Source: Candidatus Gastranaerophilales bacterium (GTDB taxonomy: Bacteria > Cyanobacteriota > Vampirovibrionia > Gastranaerophilales > Gastranaerophilaceae). Taken from it: a DNA stretch of 64,000 bases. The position numbers were made by a program, and so were the translations under genes. Under the pieces are notes generated by a model that was given only the letters and a program-made list of their open reading frames with translations, was not told the DNA's origin and ran no database searches. Below, one piece after another: positions 10,001-17,337 of the stretch (position 1 is the stretch's first letter; the number at the start of each line of letters is the position of its first letter). Location of the stretch: assembly GCA_944322945.1 (NCBI GenBank), contig CALUQN010000001.1:124001-188000 (forward strand). Direction: 5' to 3'.

Positions 10001-12445
10001 AAATCAATGAGAAAAGAATACGACGACCTCTCTGATAAAGTAGAAAAAGATAAAGAAGCAGCAGATCCGGCTGATATTGATAAAATGGAAGATTTGAAAG
10101 AAAGACTCCAAAGCAGAGGCTCTAAAGCTCAAACTAAATTAGCTGACTACGACGCAAAAATTTATGCACTTCAGGCAAAAGCTGCAACTTACTCACAAGT
10201 AGCAGAAGATGCAAATATGTGGGGCGAAGAAACAATCCTCAGCGGCTACGATTTGTTAGGCGTAGAATCAGCAGACGAAGCAAAAACTGTATCAGGCAGC
10301 CCGCTCGGCGCATTCTTCAAACACGGTATCAACGGATTTGTTGCGGTTAGAGCAATCAACCAGGGCGCATCAACAGTTGCAGCAGGCGACAAATCAGCAG
10401 AAGCACTCAAAGTTGCACAAGAAGCAGTTGCAGCAGGTCTCAACGTTATCAGCGAAAACAAAACAAAAGTTCAGGAAGCAACCTTTGCTCAGGCAGAAGC
10501 TGCACCGGGCAGCGAAAATTCAGACGCTGAAAACAACGGCAATACAGAAAACGGCGCACCAGCTCAAGAACAGGGCGCAGAAACTGCTTCTACAGCTCCG
10601 GCTCAAACAACATCAGCGACCGCAAAAACAGCAGCACCGACAGCATCATCAAACGAAACTGCTCAACCTGCACCGGTTCAAGAGGCTCAAACTCAAACCC
10701 GTGTTGCTGTAAATGTCGCAGGCGGCACTCTTCCTGCTCCTGTTAAAGAAGCAGTTGAAGATTCAGTAGAAGAAACTGTCGAAGAACAACAAAACGGTGC
10801 ACCGGCAGGTTCATTCGCCGCATTCCAATCAAGAATGGCATCTGCGTCATCAACCAGAGGCGAAACAGCAGCTGATTCTCCGGAACAAGCCGGCAAAGAC
10901 GGAAAAGGCGCTGACAAGAAAGAAGAAGAAGTTACTGTCGACAGTGTTGATACTAACGACGGTAAATCAACTGCCAATGAAAACCAAAAAGAAGGCGAAA
11001 ACGTCGAAAAAGAAAACAAAGATAAAAACAAAGCAAGCAAAGATGCTAAAAAAGAAGGCAAAGACTTAGAAAAAACTGATAAACAATTGCAAAAAGAAAT
11101 GAAAGCTACCCAGAAAGAAATCAAAGAGATTGAAGAAAAAATCGTCAAACTCACAGAAGAATCTCAAGGTATCATCGAAGAAATCGACGCAGAAAACGAA
11201 CAGCAAGCTGCACAATCTCAACAGTCAGCACCGGCAGCAGGCGCTCAACCGGCAGCAGCAGGAATTCAACCGGCAGGCCCGAATATGTCTATGTCAGCAG
11301 GCGCACCGGCAGCTGGCGGCGCAACTGGCGGTGCGGCAAGCGTTTCAGCTGTTCCTTCAAATATGATGTCATCATCAGCTTCTGCTCCTGCCGCAACAAA
11401 TTCAGCTTCTGCATTCGACATCAGCGGCGGCAAAGTTCAAAAATTAACAGAAAAAGTTACTGCAAACGTTGCTCAAATCACCGGCTTGCAGACAAGAAGC
11501 AAAAAAAGCACCAAAAAATTACAAAAGAACCTCAAAACTCAACAAAAACGTGCAGAAAAAGCACAAAAAGCTTCTGAAAAAGAACAAAAACAAAACGAAA
11601 AACTTGATAAGGCATTAACCTACGTTGATTACGCAGCAACCGCAACAAAAATCACAGGTCAGGTATTCAACGGTGTTGGCAGCGCACAAGTTACAGCAGG
11701 TACAGCAATGATAGCCACAGGTAATGCAATGCTTGCTACTCCGTGGACAGCTGCAGCAGGTGCAGCTATGATAGCTTCAGGTACTGCATTAGATACAGCA
11801 GGTACAGCTAATATCGGCGTTGGTAACGTTCTTAATATCGTTGGTACATACACAGGTATGGCTGTTAAAGTTACAAAACTTACCATCGCAGCTTGCCAGG
11901 GCAACTTGATGGGCGTATTAACAAATGCGGCAGCACTTGCAATGAGCTGTATGGGCGGTCTTCCGGGACTTGATGACGCTTCTAAAGCAGTTGAAGCTGC
12001 AACACAAGCCGGACAACAATTAGCAAACAACGCTTTACAGCAAGCACAAATGCAAGTTATGAACAATGCAGGTCAGCAAATGGCTCAACAAATGATGCAG
12101 CAAAGCGGCGGTGAATTAACTAAGATGGCAGCTCAGCAGATGACAACTGTAACAACCGAAGAAGCTACAAAAGCAGCATTTGACACCGCAGCAAAAACAG
12201 CTATGTCAGCAGCAACAAAGAAAGCTCTTACAAAAGCAGCATTCGGTGCAGTTACAAAAGGTGCAATGGAAACTTTAGCCCCGATGGCAATGGGCGCTGC
12301 AGGCTCTATGCTCAGCCAACCGTCAACAGGCGAAGAAAAACAAAGAAGAGACCTCCACCTGACAGATAGAAAACGTACTGCAAGAGTAATCAAAGCTATC
12401 AACAGAAGAAAAGGTTCTTCACAATACGGAAGACAAGGCAGATAA
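7100..12445 (+). CDS. Giant Ala/Gln/Glu/Lys-rich coiled-coil protein with two glycine-rich hydrophobic modules (unknown function)
   Basis: I do not recognise this family. I place the start at the ATG at 7100, preceded by AAAGGAAAGG, giving 1781 residues. There is no signal peptide. The N-terminal ~380 residues are mixed helical sequence; long Lys/Glu/Gln coiled-coil and Ala/Pro/Gln-rich low-complexity stretches follow. Two related hydrophobic modules, about residues 630-775 and 1504-1620, share the plan short coil, then repeated small-residue segments (VMISAGSALLSNPFTAAAGAA; AMIATGNAMLATPWTAAAGAA), then KVTK(M/L)TIAAC.G(D/N)L.GV. These resemble glycine-zipper membrane or pore segments. A central unit (about 910-1130) is Ala-rich and helical, and the C-terminus is basic (HLTDRKRTARVIKAINRRKG). 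Codon use is strongly biased to GCA, AAA, GAA and CAA, suggesting high expression. Type III translocator-like, scaffold or surface roles are all possible; none is proven. Confidence 0.75.
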   Translation: MEFKSISELRAEYRDNPEFAIESVLPDMVAEMQADSQYAGYSEEELTLIAQAKLNTLNGLALSRDFSKNIPDNGLPTGTKWNQYSYEEILAMEQNGVSIPKEFTDWAHSMQDADATNYVIDESELNNSASLEEVDQATEDPQDAITKKAIAYAKKCAQQEEKLDDAVIDLAPKKEKAEEIQRQAKTEQDNGMKQLTDMAKRWNELDKKLQNGEELTDLEKKEYTQLNKSLNGANADLRRQMTETADNLDAIVVSMDGISNDIESNTDLSAETIELANTLAGVQKGYNPTSIPNKMTFMAIGEIANMIYGAKGKSVARDTVDAGVDLQELSNETQVEINKNTSLYEFALEYGTTLNDQLSEVERLLGENPNKDDRTAVTKAEAKAGENAEDTALANANEETENLLPAEPETEVTTGTPDKSVSDKASANMTPATPVENKAAATKTSQSVPAGIETASPEESKSASPAKSDSPAETSLDEQGESATEDARSTTPKVESRGVEAETETKEAEKTQKDAKKQNKEIVAEEKQVNKKSKQVNADLKHNNAQSATLNDEVTSETDAIEEAIVENPEDAQTKAETIAATGDEITALGVESSKKATEFTEETTELEEDSVKAQKQNEKAQKNNSKVEKAISVIDQIAAVGLQKGMSTIGTGAVMTLQGQVMISAGSALLSNPFTAAAGAALVTAGTVTTNIGLGAINVGGILSTASFYTLAATKVTKMTIAACNGDLKGVFKNLGAFATVCATSVASCAATMAVGAATMGVAGPVGTAIASQAAAIPFDAIGGAANMALSNENIQSDGNSDIKEKVAQKLDEKAAEENSSVQTTQSAPAVQAVAAQTTAASAQTAQPAQASTSANAVQPSAVQAAPAQAAAAQASAPAEGTEENTEETGTEEGQETELNAAQSARAEMLDSGASKRDIAKTMTNKSKDIEGQTKPAIMHAAISASKAKSISESANAAAAIAVAATKSMRKEYDDLSDKVEKDKEAADPADIDKMEDLKERLQSRGSKAQTKLADYDAKIYALQAKAATYSQVAEDANMWGEETILSGYDLLGVESADEAKTVSGSPLGAFFKHGINGFVAVRAINQGASTVAAGDKSAEALKVAQEAVAAGLNVISENKTKVQEATFAQAEAAPGSENSDAENNGNTENGAPAQEQGAETASTAPAQTTSATAKTAAPTASSNETAQPAPVQEAQTQTRVAVNVAGGTLPAPVKEAVEDSVEETVEEQQNGAPAGSFAAFQSRMASASSTRGETAADSPEQAGKDGKGADKKEEEVTVDSVDTNDGKSTANENQKEGENVEKENKDKNKASKDAKKEGKDLEKTDKQLQKEMKATQKEIKEIEEKIVKLTEESQGIIEEIDAENEQQAAQSQQSAPAAGAQPAAAGIQPAGPNMSMSAGAPAAGGATGGAASVSAVPSNMMSSSASAPAATNSASAFDISGGKVQKLTEKVTANVAQITGLQTRSKKSTKKLQKNLKTQQKRAEKAQKASEKEQKQNEKLDKALTYVDYAATATKITGQVFNGVGSAQVTAGTAMIATGNAMLATPWTAAAGAAMIASGTALDTAGTANIGVGNVLNIVGTYTGMAVKVTKLTIAACQGNLMGVLTNAAALAMSCMGGLPGLDDASKAVEAATQAGQQLANNALQQAQMQVMNNAGQQMAQQMMQQSGGELTKMAAQQMTTVTTEEATKAAFDTAAKTAMSAATKKALTKAAFGAVTKGAMETLAPMAMGAAGSMLSQPSTGEEKQRRDLHLTDRKRTARVIKAINRRKGSSQYGRQGR

Positions 12446-12538
12446 TATGGTGGTACTTATATAAATACCTGTTAAATTCTATTGCCAAGGACCGGTCACA
12501 TGTAATATAATTTTTTCCGTAAAGAAGGGGAAGATTGT

Positions 12539-14917
12539 ATGACAAAAGTGGCAGTCGAAACAACTTTAGATAAATTAGAAATCGGGAAAGACGCAGTTAT
12601 TTCCGCGATAAACTGCGATGATAATGCACTACGGCATCATATACTGGATATGGGGCTTACTCCAAATACAGAAGTTACACTGATAAAAACAGCTCCTCTG
12701 GGCGATCCTTTGGAGATAAGACTCCGCGGGTATGAGTTAACACTAAGAAAAGATGATGCCGCCAAAATTATTATCAAAGATATTCACGACGCCCACGATT
12801 GTCCGAAAAAAAATATTCAGTTTGAAGATATAGCTCATTCACAGCTCGGTGAAACAATTACATACACAACCCGAAAAAATAATAAAGTTAAGCCAAAAGA
12901 AAAAATTCTTCTCGCCCTTGCAGGCAACCAAAACTGCGGCAAAACGACACTTTTTAACCAATTGACTGGTTCAAACCAACACGTAGGGAATTTTCCCGGA
13001 GTTACGGTCGACAGAACCGACGGCATTATAAAAAATCACAGCGAAGCTACAATAACTGATTTGCCGGGAATTTATTCGCTATCCCCTTACAGCAGTGAAG
13101 AAATTGTAACCAGAAACTTTATTTTGGATGAAAAACCTGACGGGATAATTAATATCATAGATGCCACAAATATCGAAAGAAATATGCTGTTGACCCTTCA
13201 ATTGATAGAGCTTGATGTTCCGATGGTAATAGCATTGAATATGATGGATGAGGTTAATGAAAGCGGCGGCAGTATTGACGTAAACGGGCTGGAAGCTGCA
13301 CTTGGCGTTCCGGTTATCCCTATTTCGGCGTCAAAAAATCAGGGGATAGAAGAACTTGTCGAACACGCCATTAACGTTGCAAAGTATGAAGAACACCCGG
13401 GACGCTTAGATTTCTGCGAAGCTGACGATAGTGCCGAAGGTGCTGTCCACAGATGTATCCACTCTATTATTCACCTGATAGAAGACCATGCTAAAGCTGC
13501 CGATATTCCGGTAAGATTTGCAGCAACAAAACTGGCAGAAGGTGATGAGCTGATAATCGACGCTCTTGAACTTGACGCAAAAGAAATAGAAGCCTGCCGT
13601 CAAATTATCTCCCAAATGGAAACTGAATCAGGTCTGGATAAAGAGGCGGCACTTGCTGATATGCGCTTTACTTTTATAGAAAAACTGTGTTCACGGTATG
13701 TGAAGGGTATAAGCGAGACCTCCGGATACAAGCTGTCTGCGGGAGCCGACAAAATTTTGACAGGCAAATACACGGCAATAGCGGCATTTTTATGTATAAT
13801 GGCTTTGATATTTTATATTACATTCGGACCTTTAGGCACATGGCTTTCGGATTTAATGGATATCGGGATAGGCAAGATTTCAGCGGTTACAGATAATGCC
13901 CTGACCTCTTACGGATTGAATCCGGTAGTACATTCGCTGATTATAGATGGTATATTTGCGGGCGTCGGAAGCGTATTGAGCTTTTTACCGATAATAGTTG
14001 TTTTATTTTTCTTTCTTTCAATACTGGAAGACACGGGATATATGGCGCGGGTTGCGTTTTTTATGGATAAAATTTTGAGAAAAATAGGTTTATCCGGCAG
14101 AAGTTTTGTACCGATGCTGATAGGTTTCGGGTGTTCTGTGCCGGCAATTATGGCAACCAGAACGCTGCCTTCTGCTAGGGACAGAAAAATGACGATATTA
14201 TTAACGCCGTTTATGAGTTGTTCTGCAAAACTACCTATATACGCATTGTTTACGGCTGCGTTTTTCAGGGAAGCACAGGTTGTTGTCATATTAAGTCTTT
14301 ATTTAACAGGGATATTAGTCGGGATAATTTTTGCATACATTATGAAATATTTTGTTTTTAAGGGTGAACCAGTACCGTTTGTAATGGAGCTTCCAAACTA
14401 CAGAATGCCGAGTGCGATGAATGTTTACCGGCTTATTTATATGAAATCAAAAGATTTTGTGACCCGTGCCTTCACAATAATATTCTGGGCAACAATAGTA
14501 ATCTGGTTTTTACAGACATTTGATTCAAGGCTAAATCTTGTGACGAATTCTGCAGACAGTTTGCTTGCGGGACTCGGCAATCTGCTTGTTCCGGTATTTA
14601 AACCGCTGGGAATAAGTGATTGGCGTGTATCAACAGCGTTTATTACCGGATTTATGGCAAAAGAGAGTGTAGTCAGCACATTGAGTGTATTGTTAGGCGG
14701 GGATACATCAAAGCTGCCGGATTTGTTTACACCGCTGACGGCGTTTGTTTTTCTTGTCTTTTCGCTGTTGTACACTCCGTGTGTTGCGGCAATAGCAACT
14801 GTAAGGAGAGAACTCGGACGAAGATATGCTGCTTTGGTAATCTTGCTGCAATGTTCAATCGCGTGGCTGGCAGCGTTTGTTGTATATACTGCAGGAAGCT
14901 GGTTGAAACTAGGGTAG
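12539..14917 (+). CDS. feoB: Ferrous iron transporter FeoA-FeoB fusion
   Basis: The 792-residue protein imports Fe2+ across the inner membrane. Residues about 1-82 form a FeoA SH3-like domain (ILDMGLTPNTEVTLIKTAPLGDP...RLRGYELTLRK), normally a separate small protein. The FeoB G-domain follows: GNQNCGKTT (G1, about residue 130), VGNFPGVTVDRTDG, DLPGIYSLSPYS (G3) and ALNMMDE (G4, NxxD). The C-terminal half carries the membrane region with the two GATE repeats, including GFGCSVPAIMATRTL and GFMAKESVVSTL. The ATG is preceded by AAGAAGGGGAAG. It starts 93 bases after the giant gene and has no separate feoA or feoC beside it. Regulation by iron is likely from family knowledge, but no Fur box was identified. 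Confidence 0.95.
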   Translation: MTKVAVETTLDKLEIGKDAVISAINCDDNALRHHILDMGLTPNTEVTLIKTAPLGDPLEIRLRGYELTLRKDDAAKIIIKDIHDAHDCPKKNIQFEDIAHSQLGETITYTTRKNNKVKPKEKILLALAGNQNCGKTTLFNQLTGSNQHVGNFPGVTVDRTDGIIKNHSEATITDLPGIYSLSPYSSEEIVTRNFILDEKPDGIINIIDATNIERNMLLTLQLIELDVPMVIALNMMDEVNESGGSIDVNGLEAALGVPVIPISASKNQGIEELVEHAINVAKYEEHPGRLDFCEADDSAEGAVHRCIHSIIHLIEDHAKAADIPVRFAATKLAEGDELIIDALELDAKEIEACRQIISQMETESGLDKEAALADMRFTFIEKLCSRYVKGISETSGYKLSAGADKILTGKYTAIAAFLCIMALIFYITFGPLGTWLSDLMDIGIGKISAVTDNALTSYGLNPVVHSLIIDGIFAGVGSVLSFLPIIVVLFFFLSILEDTGYMARVAFFMDKILRKIGLSGRSFVPMLIGFGCSVPAIMATRTLPSARDRKMTILLTPFMSCSAKLPIYALFTAAFFREAQVVVILSLYLTGILVGIIFAYIMKYFVFKGEPVPFVMELPNYRMPSAMNVYRLIYMKSKDFVTRAFTIIFWATIVIWFLQTFDSRLNLVTNSADSLLAGLGNLLVPVFKPLGISDWRVSTAFITGFMAKESVVSTLSVLLGGDTSKLPDLFTPLTAFVFLVFSLLYTPCVAAIATVRRELGRRYAALVILLQCSIAWLAAFVVYTAGSWLKLG

Positions 14918-14968
14918 AAGTTTTTTGATAGCTGTAGCCAGGCGATAAAAACAAATTCCACAAAACGC

Positions 14969-14999
14969 TTGCAAGAAAAAATTTACGTGATAGTATAAG
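14969..14999 (+). promoter_or_regulatory. Possible tRNA-Arg promoter
   Basis: TTGCAA at 14969-14974 and TAGTATAAG at 14991-14999 lie just upstream of tRNA-Arg. With TAGTAT as the -10 element the spacer is 16 bases; with TATAAG it is 19. The position is right for a tRNA promoter but the match is only fair. Confidence 0.4.
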
Positions 15000-15007
15000 A
15001 AATGTAA

Positions 15008-15080
<73 letters not shown>

Positions 15081-15081
<1 letters not shown>

Positions 15082-15119
15082 AATAAGACAGGATGACTTT
15101 TGTTATCCTGTCTTATTTG
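15081..15119 (+). terminator. Terminator of tRNA-Arg
   Basis: AAATAAGACAGGAT and ATCCTGTCTTATTT form a long stem directly after the tRNA. The AT-rich base with its T-rich 3' arm is consistent with intrinsic termination. Confidence 0.8.
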
Positions 15120-15120
15120 T

Positions 15121-15381
15121 TATGGATAGCGATGAGAACGTTTTTTGCGTTCGTGCGGATTTCCGTACGGACGACGCGAGCGAACGCGAGTTAGTCCGAG
15201 GATATTGAGCCTGCTAAGCCGTCAGGCTTAAAGGCGAAACTATTCGAGCGTGGAGAAACTCCAAGACAGCGGGAGCGAGCTGAGGGCGGAGCCTTGACGG
15301 CTGAATAAATGTAATTTATGAAGCCGGCAAACGAAGACCCGTTAAAATAAAAAGGACGGGTTTATATCGTCCTTTTTATTT
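15121..15381 (+). other. GC-rich structured intergenic element, possible small RNA or repeat
   Basis: Between the tRNA-Arg terminator and the prepilin lies a stretch clearly richer in G and C than its surroundings (about 15140-15310). GCCGTCAGGCTT (about 15212-15224) can pair with GAGCCTTGACGGC (about 15290-15302), closing a roughly 65-base internal region that contains further short stems such as GTGGAGAAACTCCAAGAC. It is followed by a terminator at 15347-15381. No ribosome-binding site or plausible protein is seen. It may be a plus-strand small RNA, or a dispersed palindromic repeat; nothing here matches a small RNA or riboswitch I know. Confidence 0.4.
15347..15381 (+). terminator. Intrinsic terminator downstream of the structured element
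   Basis: ATAAAAAGGAC and GTCCTTTTTAT flank GGGTTTATATC and are followed by TT. It has no coding gene upstream on the plus strand after the tRNA-Arg terminator, which supports a short non-coding transcript. Confidence 0.65.
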
Positions 15382-15389
15382 ACATAATT

Positions 15390-15423
15390 CTTATTTCAAT
15401 TTAGCAACTTAAATTGAAATAAG
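15390..15423. repeat. Perfect AT-rich inverted repeat
   Basis: CTTATTTCAATTTA and TAAATTGAAATAAG form 14-base perfect arms around a 6-base loop. It lies between two terminators, downstream of the prepilin on the other strand. Function unknown. Confidence 0.6.
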
Positions 15424-15487
15424 ATTAAGCAGTTTGTTACAATATTTCAATCTCATATCCGGTACAACTAAAATAAAACATTTGTGC

Positions 15488-15502
15488 CAAACATTATGTT
15501 TG
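15488..15502. repeat. 15-bp palindrome CAAACAT-T-ATGTTTG, copy 1
   Basis: A perfect palindrome with one central base. The same 15-mer, read on one strand or the other, occurs at 16800-16814 and 61047-61061. Confidence 0.65.
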
Positions 15503-15503
15503 C

Positions 15504-15538
15504 AAAAAAGCGAAACCTTAAAAAAGATTTCGCTTTTT
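15504..15538 (-). terminator. Terminator of the prepilin gene
   Basis: AAAAAGCGAAA and TTTCGCTTTTT form an A/T-flanked hairpin 28 bases beyond the prepilin stop codon. It would work in either direction. Confidence 0.8.
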
Positions 15539-15565
15539 GAATTTTAATTAAACTATACTAACAAA

Positions 15566-16216
15566 TTATTTTTTGTATAATACAGCTCTACCAGCGTCTG
15601 TAGCCGGGTAAATACCTTGGTCATAGAATACAACCGGATAAATATCTGCCGGGCTGTCAACTACGCAGTCATCGCCAGAGGTGCCATCATTACAAACAGT
15701 TTGTCTGTTAGGAGCTTTTGTACCGTTAACATCGATAAAACCACGGCAATCAGTATCATCAGCAGGTTCACCATCTACCATAACTCTAGATTCTCTACAA
15801 TCATAAGCAGCCTTGTTGAATGTAAACATAATACCGTCATTGAAGAATACAGTATAGTTGTTTGATAAGTCAGCAGTATCACCGGTAAGAGTTGTAGCAC
15901 TAGAACCGAGCAATACATTGTAATCAGAGATTGCACCAGTTTCAGTTCTAACAACATTCATTCTGTTGTTCAACAAAGCAAAAATTGAAGTACCAGTTTC
16001 TGCAGTTGTTGTAGTAGTACCTAAGTCGTAATCATCAAGAGCTAAGTTTAAAACAATAGCTTGTGAGATAACTGATAAAGCTTTTTTGTAAGCTGTTTTG
16101 TATTGAGCACCGTTAGTAGCATTCATCAATGTAGGCATTGTCATAGCAGCTACAACGCCGATGATACCGAGAGTAATCAATACTTCTGCCAAAGTAAACC
16201 CGAAACGTTTTGTCAT
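15566..16216 (-). CDS. Type IV prepilin-like secreted protein
   Basis: I set the start at the ATG at 16216 (216 residues), preceded by AAAGGTG; upstream codons do not belong to a prepilin. MTKRFG followed by FTLAEVLITLGIIGVVAAM is a class III prepilin signal: short basic leader, Gly at -1, Phe at +1 and Glu at +5 of the mature protein. PilD-type peptidase would cleave and methylate it, and the hydrophobic helix would pack in a pilus or pseudopilus core. The rest (TAYKKALSVISQAI... and a Cys-containing C-terminal part with CRESR, CRGF, CNDG, DDC) resembles a minor pilin or pseudopilin head. No pilus assembly genes are nearby. A long leader of about 137 bases separates it from a strong promoter at 16360-16388. 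Confidence 0.88.
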   Translation of the reverse strand: MTKRFGFTLAEVLITLGIIGVVAAMTMPTLMNATNGAQYKTAYKKALSVISQAIVLNLALDDYDLGTTTTTAETGTSIFALLNNRMNVVRTETGAISDYNVLLGSSATTLTGDTADLSNNYTVFFNDGIMFTFNKAAYDCRESRVMVDGEPADDTDCRGFIDVNGTKAPNRQTVCNDGTSGDDCVVDSPADIYPVVFYDQGIYPATDAGRAVLYKK

Positions 16217-16359
16217 AACTTTTTCACCTTTCTTTTTAAAGTAACTATGTACATAATATTTTTCAACTCTGCTCCCAAACTTTGATTGCTCTAATCTAAT
16301 CAACGCATGAAAACACCGAAACGAGTTGTTATAACCAAAATATTACTCTTTATATATAC

Positions 16360-16388
16360 ATTTTAACACATTTTTGACAGTTTGTCAA
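16360..16388 (-). promoter_or_regulatory. Prepilin promoter with palindrome over the -35 element
   Basis: On the minus strand TTGACA (16383-16388), 17 bases, then TAAAAT (16360-16365) is a near-consensus sigma-70 promoter for the prepilin. The -35 element is one arm of the perfect palindrome TTGACA-GTT-TGTCAA (16374-16388), which could be a repressor site. Confidence 0.7.
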
Positions 16389-16615
16389 TGGGTGATGGGC
16401 GTTTTAATGTACGGATAACACTTGCTCAAACTCTCGAAATCCTTGCGCTGAGCTTTATTCAAAGGTATTAACTCTTACGTATTATTTCTTAATATTTTTC
16501 TAAAAATAGTACACATTACTTTAAATATCTTAATTTTTTGTAATAATTAGGGTTGTAATTGTGAAGGAGTACGGCAAAATATATAATTCGTAATTTTGAG
16601 AAAAAAGTCTGTCAT

Positions 16616-16672
16616 TCTGCACTCTGCCAAACAAAAACTGACTAAATGTCTGGTTTTATGAGAGGGTGAAGA
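16616..16672. repeat. Dispersed intergenic repeat, copy 2
   Basis: GTCATTCTGCACTCTGCC is followed within 50 bases by GGTGAAGAATCTC. This matches words in the repeats at 198-247 and 61381-61460. Confidence 0.45.
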
Positions 16673-16799
16673 ATCTCAAAAAACTCTTACGGGCGTTATA
16701 AAAGCCGCGATTACAAAGATATTTAAAATTTCTTGAACATCTTCAAAAGGCGACTTTTTGAAAGTTGAATAGTCCTATTGATGCAAACGTTTCGTTTGC

Positions 16800-16814
16800 C
16801 AAACATAATGTTTG
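16800..16814. repeat. 15-bp palindrome, copy 2, next to a stop codon
   Basis: CAAACAT-A-ATGTTTG lies one base beyond the TAG stop of the gene ending at 16816. A second palindrome GCAAACG-TTT-CGTTTGC abuts it at 16783-16799. Confidence 0.65.
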
Positions 16815-16815
16815 C

Positions 16816-17271
16816 CTAGTCTGATACGTCGTTCCAAAATGTCAGCAGCTTTTTGTACCATTTCATTCTGGATGTTTTAAGTTTTGATGTGTTCAGACAA
16901 AAGTTTTCAAAGTATGATTCTACAGCTTTTCTTTTATAAAACGTATTAGGATACATTGCCCTGTATTCACTGTCAAAAAGCATTTGTTCAAACGGAAATT
17001 TGCGGGTCAGTGCGTGGATTTTTGTTGATAATGACCAATTCTCCGAGCCGTTTTTTTCACCTCTTTTGATTGGTTTGGTGCAGTTTTTGGCGGATGTTGA
17101 AGGGTCGTTGATTGCTTCTATGAGTTTAAGCCGGGCGTAACCGGGCGCTTTTTGTCCTGCCAGAAGAAATTTTTGGTAGGTTCTTTCTGCTCTTACGTCA
17201 TTCGTGTTTAAGTATCTTATCGTGTCATAAGCGTGCTGGGTAATTATTTTTGTGTTTACCTTTGGTGCCAT
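16816..17271 (-). CDS. Hypothetical protein, 151 residues
   Basis: I do not recognise this protein. It is a soluble, basic, helix-rich 151-residue product with no signal peptide or membrane segment. Notable sequence includes TYQKFLLAGQKAPGYARLKL and the aromatic, Lys-rich C-terminal half ending MKWYKKLLTFWNDVSD. AAAGGAGTTAAG in front of the ATG is a strong ribosome-binding site, which supports a real gene. It is flanked by the CLC transporter upstream on the same strand (66-base gap) and by repeats downstream; the stop codon is followed almost at once by a 15-base palindrome. Homology is unknown to me; DNA- or RNA-binding is possible from the charge but not shown. Confidence 0.65.
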   Translation of the reverse strand: MAPKVNTKIITQHAYDTIRYLNTNDVRAERTYQKFLLAGQKAPGYARLKLIEAINDPSTSAKNCTKPIKRGEKNGSENWSLSTKIHALTRKFPFEQMLFDSEYRAMYPNTFYKRKAVESYFENFCLNTSKLKTSRMKWYKKLLTFWNDVSD

Positions 17272-17337
17272 CTTAACTCCTTTGCATAAACTCCATGTCT
17301 GCTTTTTATTCTTAAATCACCTGAAAAATTTTTTTTG

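Larger units (their letters stand above)
16217..16815. other. Intergenic stretch: prepilin promoter, leader and repeats
   Basis: No gene is supported. From the prepilin side it holds the leader, then the promoter at 16360-16388 with an overlapping palindrome. About 16600-16690 belongs to the dispersed GTCATTCTGC/GAAGAATCT repeat family. Two adjacent palindromes lie at 16783-16799 (GCAAACG-TTT-CGTTTGC) and 16800-16814. Confidence 0.55.
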
